A program made the position numbers and the translations under genes. A stretch of 64,000 nucleotides of DNA from Pyrenophora tritici-repentis. Taxonomy: Eukaryota; Ascomycota; Dothideomycetes; Pleosporales; Pleosporaceae. The stretch lies in the NCBI RefSeq assembly GCF_003171515.1, contig NC_089392.1, positions 2,976,001 to 3,040,000 of the forward strand, written 5' to 3'. Positions 43,166-52,423 of this stretch are shown here, in pieces. Every line of letters starts with the position of its first letter. Positions within the stretch are counted from its first letter, which is position 1. The notes beneath the pieces were generated by a model. It ran no database searches and was not told where the DNA came from. It was given only the letters and a program-made list of their open reading frames with translations.

Positions 43166-44826
43166 ATGGCGCCGACGCAACCCGCAGTGCCGCAGAGGTC
43201 TGTGTCTTTCAATCCTGAGGCGGCCACTTTCAGTCCCAGCTCTGTCAACCCTACGACAACGACTGCGGATACAGACCCAACTCCGCCAAAAGTTCAAGAG
43301 CATTCAAGAGTCCCGGATATGTTTGGTGGTGAGTTCCCCAATCCACATACTTGAGCCGTTGGCTAACAATCACGAAGAGAAATGGCGTTTTCGGTCAAGC
43401 AGACGCGGACGTGCTAACCGCCGTCGCTATCAAGGTGCAAGAATAGCATATCCGCTTCGCAGTACGGCTCGTACACTTGAGGGGGTGCAGCAAGGTAAGC
43501 ACAGAACGAATGAGAAGTAAAAGTTTGATACTGACTCAAACAGATGCAGCTCCTCGCGACACTCTTCCTAAAGACAACATCAACATTCCCATGCCGTTTC
43601 CTCCCCTCGGATTGTTATGTTCCGCACGTCGTGGACCCGACTTCAGTGCACCCCCAGTTGGCGAACTGAATGCGAACCTTGGCTTGTCTGGTGCCAAGAG
43701 AACTGACACTACTAACGACTCGCCAGTACAGTCACACGAGTTACCAGGATCTGATGCCGATGCCCTAGCCGGTCTCGATGGCAAGCTCATTGGACAAGCG
43801 CTGAACAAGCCCATGACCGCTAACGACCTAGCCCGGTACCTCAACGGCTTGACTGTTCATCAAGGAGGCCTGATTCCGCCGTCTCAGGGCACTCAGTATG
43901 GTTATGGCACACGTCTTCCGGAGATAGAGGCTAGCGAGGACAAGGCTACAAAGATTGTGAAGCCGCCTCCTGGTTTTGGTCGTGTGCAGTCAAGGAGGAT
44001 TCCGGCTGGAGAGTCAGGCGCTGCAGTTCTATCTGTCATGGATCCGCAAAACGTACCTACAGGTCCTGCTGCAATGACCCGACCCCGACGCTTCAGCGAC
44101 CTTCCCCAGTTTCCGCAACATGCCTCCGGTTCTGGACATCGTCGCCGTTCGCGAGCGTACACCCGCGGCAAACGTACTGATCAAGGCCCAGAGCCATCAG
44201 CTGCCGACATCTACCCTGAAGATGCCAACGTAACTCGCCGCTCTTCATACCTCCAACCTGCTGTTCCCTTCCTCTTTCCCAAGGCTGAGCCACTCCCTCA
44301 GTCACATTTCAGCGCCGAGGATCCTGTCAGCTGGCCAACTCCCGCAGAAGTGGATACACTTAATCTAAAAAAGCCACAAACTCCCCGTTCCCTCATCCGA
44401 CTCTTCGACCAGAAGTTTGGCAACGAAGCTGCCGCCGCAGCTCTCCCTGCGCCCCCTGCGCCCTTCGACATCTTCGCAGACCACAGCTACCCCACAAAAG
44501 ATGACTTCAACGCCGCTGACGACGAAGTTCGCTTCCTGCTGTCTTCTATCCCCACCTTCTACTATCAACAAGAAGTAGGCCAGGCTCAGACTCAGACTCA
44601 GCATCAAGACCAAGGCACCGCCTATCTCACCTGCGATACTCGCCCCCTTACCCCCGAACAACTCACGGGAGCACGTTACGGCATCCGCTACCACGGCATC
44701 GGTCTAGGCGATAACTGGAAGTGTCTCGAGGTCAAAGAGGGCGAGCCTTTCCGAGTGCGTCCTCGTAACCATGACGGTTGGGGCAGCTGGGAATGGGCCA
44801 TTCGCAAAGGATGGGCCAAAGAGTGA
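43166..44826 (+). CDS. Hypothetical protein, 520 aa, with conserved-looking C-terminus
   Basis: Exons 43166-43328, 43378-43494 and 43544-44826 give 520 residues; introns are 49 nt each with GTGAGT/GTAAGC donors, and the first has GGCTAAC as branch site. No known domain was recognised. Residues 55-93 are very basic (KWRFRSSRRGRANRRRYQGAR). The middle is Pro/Ser-rich. A short segment near 195-215 (LARYLNGLTVHQGGLIPPSQ) and the Trp-rich C-terminus (RYGIRYHGIGLGDNWKC, NHDGWGSWEWAIRKGWAKE) look ordered and conserved. An ATG seven codons upstream (43145) is an alternative start. Function is unknown. Confidence 0.78.
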
Positions 44827-45573
44827 GTATTTCCGTCTTGTAGAAACTATATCTGTTTTCTGAGACGAAGTGAAAGAAAATGTTCTTTTGCTAACCTATG
44901 AGAGATTCGGCGGCAGGATTGCGGCTTAGGGGCTTACATGGTAGCATTTCCGCTAGGCTTACAGGATAAGGCTGGCTCGCGGTATGGCTTGGGATTGGGC
45001 GTTTAGGTTAGGGCGTTGGCCGCTGGCTGGATGACCTGGGGAGTCTTTTCTTATCTGGATACCTTTTGCTTCTCTTTTGCAGAAGAGATGAGGGGGTTTC
45101 AGAAGCGATGCTTAACTTCGGCCATATGGCGACGAGATTTCATTTATGATGATGCATTGGGCTGCTCCCGATCTAGTCCCATTGGACTATTCAATTCATG
45201 AAATTCATAGCTGATGTCATTTTCCTCTTTCACACCGTGACATAGCAAGGGTGGTAAGAAGATGTCAATTAATAGTTCGAGTAGAGGACAACTGGGACAT
45301 CTGTGGTGAAACGTGTATGAAACTCAACACCTTTTCCAGCTGAAGTAGCAAGAAAAATGCAGCGATAAAGCCAAGATGTAATTTGTCATGTCTACAGTAC
45401 TATCACGCCCCTGCGCCCCTCGCAAGCATAAACCCGTGTTTCCATGCCGTGCCGAAAGTTAACTATGATCACCACCGTCTAACCGGCCCCTCAAATGGGG
45501 TCAAAATCCGTTTCTTGACTAGCCCTCTCATTGTCAAACGTGGCACCGTAGCGGCACTGATAACGCACCTAAT
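44827..45573. other. Intergenic region between convergent genes
   Basis: About 750 bp between the 3' ends of the 520-aa gene and the 6-phosphofructo-2-kinase gene. It should hold both 3' UTRs. No gene was seen. Confidence 0.55.
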
Positions 45574-47308
45574 TCACGATGACGGATTAATATGCGCCTT
45601 CAAGTTCAAAGGCTGGATACCGTGTTCACGGGGCGTTGCAGCGCCAGAGTCTACTTGGACCTGAGGAGTGCCCATGCCAGACAATGGACTTACCGCGCCA
45701 GAAGGTGCAACGGGTATCTTGATGTCCTCGGGGCTACCGGGGACCATTGATTCGGGAAGGTTGGGGATCTTGATGCGTTTGGCTACATTGTTGTAGGACG
45801 AGGGGATGATCTGATAAACTGTGAGCAGGAGTAGTGAGGGAATGACGGAGTAGCACTGGTACTTACCTCGATAATCTCATCGCGGGGGAACTGCAGCTTG
45901 GGGATATCGGCTGCATTACATGCCATGAGATAACCGTACAGCACACGGAGTACGGATTCGTGGGCAATGATGAGAAGATCGTTCTCTTCGCGTTCGAGCT
46001 CGAGAATGATGGGTTCCATGCGCACAGCTAGGTCGTGGTAGGATTCTGCACGTGGGTACCGGTGGTGGTATGGATCTGCCTCGTGCTTTGTGACTTCATC
46101 TGGGAATTCCTCGCGTATCTTTGCTTCAGACATTTTTTCGCACACGCCTGGGTTCATCTGGCTCATTTGCGATCGTTGCCTGACTCGGTAGCCCATGGAC
46201 GCTAGAACTTCTGATGTCTGGACAGTTCTCCGACGTGTTGAGGTCCAGATAGTCAATGGCTTCAAGGACGCGTCTGTTGCTCCAGATTCAATAAGCTTCT
46301 GCTTCTCTTCCTCGCGGTACTGCAATAAGACCTCGCTCATCTTCTTTGCATAGTCGTGCCCTTCTGGTGAAAGATTGGCATCGGCCTTGTAGGAATCCTC
46401 CTCCCGTGTGGTTCCAGCGCGAGCAAAGTAAGTTTGCCGCGACTTGATGTGAAGGTTGAGCAAGTAGAAGACAATTCGTTGGGAAAGGTATCCAAATGCG
46501 CAATTGTTGACTACTACTCGCTCGCCAGCGTTGATCATCTTGATCCAGTGCAGATCGGGCTCTTCCATGGTTTCAAAGTGCGGTATCCGTGCATTAATGC
46601 GGGCTAGGTAGTCGTGGACTGCGTCTTCATCCTTCCACCCCTGGTAGTCCGGCGAGGAGATTTTGACACGACGAACGTTTTCCTGGATGATGCGCTCATC
46701 GGTGCAGTGTGATTCGATAAAGACTGTCTGGATGCCGTTCTTTGCAAATTCCTTGGCCAGTGATCGCCGGCCTTGGCTGATAGCATTGACGGCGTCGTAG
46801 ATGGCCACTTGGCCCTTGTCGTTCTCCAAAAAGTGGTAGATATCCTCACGGCACTTCTTCAATATCTTGTTGCGCAACAAGACAGATTGTGGCGCTGCAT
46901 TTAGGAAGAAGTAGTCCTCCGGCACGTCATTGTCCGGACCTAGAGTAGCGCGACGATAGTCGCCAAGATGAAACACGTGAGTCTTGACACCCAGCCACCG
47001 AAGGTAACGGGCGAGGGCAACGGAGGTATGAGTTTTGCCTCGAGCAGGCAGTCCACAAGTAGCGATGACTATTCGCCCGGAATGGAAGAGGCGGCCCGAT
47101 TCTGTGCTATAGAGTTGAGCGGGCGCCATTTCTTCCTTGGTGGGTAGATCGTGGATTGCGTCGACATATGTACTAGACCGCCGCCTGAAGCGCGGAGAAT
47201 TCGCATATATCTCTGCGGTGCTGTTCATGATCAGTGAATGTTCGCAGCGTTGGTACTCGGATACGGCCACGGGAAGTGGGGTCATGCCACTTACAGTAGG
47301 GTGTCCAT
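45574..47308 (-). CDS. 6-phosphofructo-2-kinase (PFKFB family) with inactive phosphatase domain
   Basis: Exons 47295-47308, 45867-47220 and 45574-45810 give 534 residues. The kinase half has the P-loop GLPARGKTHTS and IYDAVNAISQGRR; it makes fructose-2,6-bisphosphate, the activator of phosphofructokinase. In the phosphatase half the catalytic RHG is RAG (YFARAGTTREE), so the phosphohistidine residue is missing, while GVCEKMSE and IIAHESVLRVLYGY are kept. The C-terminal exon, after a 56-nt intron, is Pro/Ser-rich (VAPSGAVSPLSGMGTP). The start is uncertain. A 14-nt exon 1 (ATGGACACCCTACT|GTAAGT) splices in frame to CACCGCAG; without that splice, ATG at 47228 or 47285 would start the same frame. 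Confidence 0.92.
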
Positions 47309-47846
47309 GATTGCGAATGGTAAATTCTATAAGAATAATGGAGGTAGGGAAGAAGCGGATTTTGAAGAAGAAGAAAATTGACCGATCATCAAACAAAGTA
47401 AGGTTGGGGGTTGATGGTTCAAGAGGGATACGAGTGCAGCTAGGGACCGGGCGTTGATATAAGTTTGCCGAGACTTGGAAGCGGATAAGGTGCGACAGTC
47501 AAGCGCGGCCAGTCTACCAGGACACGTCGCAGAGGGTCCGAGGGTCCAGGCAGCGTTTTGAGGGGAATGTCGCAGCTAGCTCGCCCAAAAAGCAAAGCTC
47601 AACGGTTCAATGTGAAGTCGGATGGCGCAGTGCATGTGGGTTAGCGTTCGGAGTCGATTACAACAGACACGTGATGGTGGATTATGTCATCAGGTAACTT
47701 TTCAAAATGTTCACCCATATCGTCACCGTCCAAGCGACCGGAACGCATCACAGCACCCAACAATCTGCTGCCATTTCCACACGACCCGTGCCGGCCCTCC
47801 TGCATCGTAGGGAGTTTCTAGTCCGACGTGCACGCATATTTCCACA
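47309..47846. other. Divergent promoter region
   Basis: About 540 bp between the 6-phosphofructo-2-kinase start and the tom40 start. No gene or clear motif was seen. Confidence 0.5.
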
Positions 47847-49050
47847 ATGGCCACCCCGCTGCAATTTAACCCGGCAAAAGAACAAGCCATCGCTGACGTT
47901 CTCTCGCAACCTCGCGCCGCCAACACAGGCCCGTTCGCACAATTCCAAAATGTATACGACGCATTCCTAGAGCGGAGAGAAGCATTGGGGCTCAGCAACC
48001 CTGGCACCGTCGAGAACATTGCGAGAGAAGTGCAGCGCGATGTTTTCCTGAACAACTCGAGCTTTTCTGGCCTGCGCGCCGAGCTCACAAAGGCCTTCAG
48101 CGCAGCCCCGCTATTCCAGGTTGCGCATTCGCTATCTATGGGATCTCAGGTTATGCCGCCATACTCTTATATGGTTCTCTATGGATCACCAAGAGTTTGT
48201 TGCCCAAATCTGCAACAGTCTTTTCAAAGCTGATGATACCAGGTTTTTATGCAAGGAAACCTCGACAACGAGCTCGCCTTCTCCGGACGCTTCAACTGGC
48301 GCTGGACGTCAGCATTCGTCACCAAGACAGCTGTCCAGCTCACGTCCCAAGGGAACATGGTCTCGTTCGAGAACGACTACACAGGTGCAGATTTCTCCGC
48401 TTCGCTCAAGGCCGTCAACCCCTCCATACTTGACGGTGGCATTACTGGTATGCTCATGGCAAGCTATCTTCAGGCCGTCACACCAAAGCTATCGCTCGGC
48501 ATTGACGCTTTCTGGACACGTCCGGCCATGGCCTACCCACCCGAGCTCAACGTTTCGTATGCCGCCCGCTACAGGGCTGTTGACTGGATGGCCTGTGGTC
48601 AGATTATTCCGGACCGGGGTGTATTAGAGGCTTCATACTGGCGCAGACTCACAGACAAGGTGGAGACAGGTATCAACTGCAACCTCGCATTTGCTGGAAT
48701 TGGACCTGGCGGACCCATGGCTGGCCCACAGAAGGAGGGCAATGTTACGATTGGTGCCAAATACGACTTCCGCCAGTCGTCATTCAGGGCGCAAATCGAC
48801 AACCAGGGCAAGGTGTCGTGTTTGCTGGAGAAGATGATTGCGCCGCCGATCCGCGTAACCTTCTCTGGAGAAATCGACCACAAGCAGGTACGTCATCTTT
48901 GACTTCAAACTTTGCTACGCCATGCTAATAAAGACGCAGAACGCCGCCAAGCTCGGTCTGGCTGTCGCAATAGAAGCCGCCGACGAGGCTGTCATGGAAC
49001 AGCAAGAACAACAGGGCGCCGCAATGTCAGCCGGCTCAATTCCCTTTTAA
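47847..49050 (+). CDS. tom40: Mitochondrial import receptor channel Tom40
   Basis: Exons 47847-48194, 48243-48887 and 48940-49050 give 367 residues, close to other fungal Tom40 proteins. The barrel begins after a helical N-terminus ([17 protein letters not shown]). Family landmarks are [21 protein letters not shown] across intron 1, [26 protein letters not shown] and the C-terminal [13 protein letters not shown]. The protein is the beta-barrel pore of the TOM complex in the outer mitochondrial membrane. Intron 1 (48 nt) uses the unusual donor GTTTGT. The gene runs tail to tail with tom22, whose product sits in the same complex, 556 bp away. Confidence 0.95.
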
Positions 49051-49606
49051 ACGCCTCTCCACACCCATGTACCGACTATAATACCATGACTCTTCTCTTT
49101 GCTGTATTACCACGTTTTCTTGGAGCGAGCGCAATCTGCGAATGTCTCCATGCCACCACTCGCGGATTGGGTACGGTTATGCAAGCGCACCGCTTGAGTG
49201 ACAGTTTGTTACAGCATCTCACTGGCGCACGGTTCGCATCTGATGTCTATGAGCATTTGGTAGACCGGGACACGGCGGATTACGTTTGTGCGCCAGATGA
49301 GTACGAATCTAGACGCTGTATTTGTAAGTATTGTTACATAGCCGACAGGCATGAAGAAAAGAATAAATGTACAGAGAAACTTCATCACTATGCTGAAGTT
49401 ATGGTCTCAATAACGTGACGCAATACATAATCGTGGAGTCGAGAAATATAGTACAGATCATTACGGCATCATTTTGGCCGCCTGTATGCACATGTTACAG
49501 TCCCGTCCATGCACCGTTTCCAATATCGTAGCAAGACAGGTGTGAAGAGCCCGCCGCTCATATTGAAGCGACCACCAGTCGAAAAGCGCTCAATCAAGAC
49601 AATGGT
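49051..49606. other. Intergenic region between convergent tom40 and tom22
   Basis: About 550 bp holding the 3' ends of both genes. No gene was seen. Confidence 0.55.
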
Positions 49607-50254
49607 TTACAAAGCCGGCTTTGCGCCCTGGGGTTGACCAGGCATCGGCGCACCACCAGGAGCCATAAACTATACATACGTTAGCAATTCGCACCTTATC
49701 AATCCCACATCATCCCGCAAAAAATGGAATAATTTTTAGCACATACCTCGTTCTGCGCCCGTTGCGCCTGCAACTCAGCCCTCTCCTGCTCAACAATCAT
49801 CTGCTCTTCACTGTACGCCAACGCCCACGGCACACCCAGCAGCAGAGCACTCGTGCTCACAACCCACAGCGTCTTGCCGCCCATGCTCAGTCCCGACTTG
49901 AACCACGAGGAGATTGTGGACGCTTTCGACGAGACGGAGCGGCGTGTGCTGGCGGGGATCATGTCTTGCAGGGCAAGGATGCGCTCGTAGAGCGATTCGT
50001 CTGGGTGCAGCGAGTGGATGGATGAGGTGTCGGACTCTGAATGGACCCCACATTAGCATTCATTCAATCATTAATCCGCTTATATCTTTTGTAGGGAACA
50101 TTGAATCACAGAAAGAATTCTTTCGGGAAAAACATGATCATTTGAGCGGGGTTTTTCTCTTCATACCGGAATCGGTGTCCCATTCATCGTCGTCGTGCGG
50201 GCCTTCCTGCTCACGCACAAACTCCTCGTCCATGACTTCTTCGAGTTTGACCAT
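49607..50254 (-). CDS. tom22: Mitochondrial import receptor subunit Tom22
   Basis: Exons 50167-50254, 49747-50036 and 49607-49669 give 146 residues with consistent phases. The acidic cytosolic N-terminus (MVKLEEVMDEEFVREQ, then HDDDEWDTDSES) is typical for the presequence receptor. Then come SLHPDESLYERILALQDMIP and one membrane segment (about 85-104, TLWVVSTSALLLGVPWALAY), as in single-span Tom22. The last exon adds a Pro/Gly-rich intermembrane-space tail (MAPGGAPMPGQPQGAKPAL). It is the central receptor and organiser of the TOM complex. The membrane exon would easily be found alone; the acidic first exon is needed for a full protein. Confidence 0.93.
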
Positions 50255-50895
50255 CTTGGCGGTATTTGGGGGGCTGCCGGGTTAGACTGGTAGGGTGGAG
50301 GTGGGGTGGATTTGATGGATGGGCGGCGTGGTGGTACGTAGTGGGTTCGTGGTGTTGGGCCGCGAAAGCTGTTTGTGCTTGCGACGATGATTGCGATGAT
50401 GAACTTTTAGTGCATGGACCATGTGCGCGCTGCGCTAGGCTGGGGTTCTACCGAACGGCAACTTCACCACTGCATGACGTATGGATGGGATTGTATTCGA
50501 ATTTCCCAGCATTTGCAATATATCATTAAAAGCTTGCCGGAATTTAATAGGTCGTAATGACTATAAAAGATCAAACTAATTTCATAGTAATTTTCCAGTA
50601 AATGCAATCTGTTGTTCCCAAGTCGCACTCCATGGCACATCTACCCCGTCATTAGCTACTATACTCAAGATCACTTTAAATTCTAGTAAAGTGTCCATTT
50701 CTATTCGCTTAGCGATAAGGTGTTGAAAGGTGGATTCATGTGTCTACGGTTGATATGACGATGCACCCGCAAATGCTGCCTCCAGAACTTCCCGATAGCT
50801 CTCAACCTTGCGTGGACTTTACGGACTCAATATGATTCAAGACCCATGGCCGCACGCGTGAGTTTCCGACCCCTGAGCACATACGATCCTTTTCT
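50255..50895. other. Intergenic region
   Basis: About 640 bp upstream of tom22, holding its promoter, followed by AT-rich sequence before the decayed phosphotransferase gene. No gene was seen. Confidence 0.5.
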
Positions 50896-51786
50896 GTGCC
50901 GACCCTGTGCCCTCACGTAGTAAGATTTCAACATCTTGGCCTTATTGTCAAGTTCGGACGAGATGTATCTACTTTGGAAGCAATAAATGCCTGGGCCATT
51001 CGGCGCGTCTTTCAAGATTTAGTCCCAATCTCTGAGGTCTACGGATGGAGAGTAGTCGAGCGCGAAGTTTTCATATATATGCAACTCGTCAGGGGCCTAC
51101 ACCCAAACAACAATGGCCCGCCCTATCTTTCGATAACAAGTATTCCATATGTAATGATCTTCGTGCCATCATATCAAGATTCTGCAACCTCCACGATAGT
51201 GATGTTTAGGGTCAAATAGGTGCGACATCGCTAAACTTCGAAAGGTTCCATAAATCACGGCCTTCCGCCGGATTACTGCCTGAAGCGCCTACCACTCCTG
51301 AGGCCATTTCCCACACGAGCCGTCTTCCACGACTGGCTTTCCTGGCTGTGGCGCCGGCATGTTCCTGATCCACAGACGATTGAAGATCCCTGGAGATACT
51401 TACTGCCGAACGACGGTCCCATTGTATTTACGCATGGTGATCACCACCGAGCCAATATCATCGTCACCGCTACAAGTCCCACTAAAGTAATTGTGATTCT
51501 TGACTGGGAATAAGCAGGCTGGTACCCGGAATATTGGGAGTATTGCAAAGCCTTGTTTACGGCTTCATATAATGGAGATTGGCATGAGTACGTCGATCGG
51601 TTTTTGATCCCCACACCGTCCCTGTGGAAGCATTCGATTTTTACACATGCACCCTCGGCAAGTTTTGAGCTTCAAATACTTAGAGCGAAGGTAAGGTTTT
51701 CATTAGCGTTCTTGATCAAAACGGTGGATCTTTTTGCGAGTGCTGGAAGAGCAAAACAAATACAAAAAACAAGGAGCCTGCTTTAG
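50896..51786 (+). pseudogene. Decayed aminoglycoside-phosphotransferase (APH)-like gene
   Basis: Pieces of the fungal APH-family fold lie in order on the plus strand in more than one frame. The N-lobe part includes VKFGRDVSTLEAINAW and VEREVFIYMQLV (50896-51110). A shifted frame has ICNDLRAIISRFCNLH (about 51148-51195). A third part includes GPIVFTHGDHHRANIIV and VIVILDWE (51415-51510). An in-frame TAA at 51511-51513 then interrupts the usual DWEQAGWYPEYW block, which continues to 51786. HGDLH is HGDHH here. At least one frameshift and one nonsense change exist, so no intact kinase is made. The stop fits CAA to TAA, a CpA to TpA change of RIP type. Confidence 0.82.
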
Positions 51787-51877
51787 ACAGGACAAGCGTT
51801 CAAGTATGCAAGTTTTGCAGCACAGGTCCATCAGTTCAATCTCATTTGGGACTGGTCATAAAAAAAGCAAAACAAAA

Positions 51878-51996
51878 ACATACAACAGCGGGGATTCGCC
51901 AGTGGTCACCCACCTGACTACTAATCCGCCGGTACACCGCTTGAGTACCGCTGAGCGAACGGGAAGCGCTATTGTCGATGTCCTATGGTCGTATGT
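51878..51996 (-). rRNA. 5S ribosomal RNA, copy 1 (divergent type)
   Basis: The 119-nt minus-strand sequence begins ACATACGACCATAGG and ends GTTGTATGT, pairing over nine positions as helix I. The core TTAGTAGTCAGGTGGGTGACCA and GCGAATCCCCGC regions match fungal 5S. Helix II is ACATCG against CGGTGT, still fully paired though its bases differ from the common fungal GTGTGG/CCACAC (recalled, not searched). A run of five T follows directly as pol III terminator, with more T runs after. Helix V pairs fully (GGATT/AATCC). A weak TATA-like CATAA lies at about -28. Confidence 0.88.
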
Positions 51997-52064
51997 GAAA
52001 GATCTGCTAGCTGCTAGCGTTATGACCAAAGGTAGAGATGGAGGTGGAATGCAAAATGGCAAAA

Positions 52065-52183
52065 ACATACAACAGCGGGGATTCGCCAGTGGTCACCCAC
52101 CTGACTACTAGTCCGCCGGTACACCGCTTGAGTACCGCTGAGCGAACGGGAAGCGCTATTGTCGATGTCCTATGATCGTATGT
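52065..52183 (-). rRNA. 5S ribosomal RNA, copy 2 (divergent type)
   Basis: A second 119-nt copy, same strand, 187 bp from the first. It differs at two positions: C to T at nt 9 (keeps a wobble pair in helix I) and T to C in the GGATT strand of helix V (creates a mismatch). TTTTT follows the 3' end. A clean TATATA lies at -28 to -23. Outside the gene, the immediate 5' flank (CTTTC) and the terminator are shared, but the rest differs, so only the gene and its edges are duplicated. Confidence 0.87.
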
Positions 52184-52205
52184 GAAAGAACTGGATAGAT
52201 TTTGG

Positions 52206-52211
52206 TATATA
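52206..52211 (-). promoter_or_regulatory. TATA box of 5S rRNA copy 2
   Basis: TATATA stands 23-28 nt upstream of the 5S transcript start. In Neurospora, dispersed 5S genes need an upstream TATA at about this distance, so the position fits. Copy 1 has only CATAA in the same place. Confidence 0.6.
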
Positions 52212-52423
52212 ACAGACATTAACAGTAACAGCACATTACCGGAAGCATGGCTTTTGGTATCCTGCCTGTGTTGATGGAATAACATGGTGGCGACCATCAA
52301 AACCCGAAAGATAGCATAAAATATAAAGACAAATAATTGCAGATTGTCTACTTCTCTTTTCATCTATGTACATTCATCGTCTATGTACCAAAATCGTTTT
52401 TTGTTTTACCCCCACTCTGTCCC

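Noticed and set aside
47228..47396. First ATG of the 6-phosphofructo-2-kinase frame (47396) as start
   Set aside because: The leading residues are a Phe-rich string from AT-rich leader sequence, not protein-like. Starts at 47308 (spliced), 47285 or 47228 fit better.
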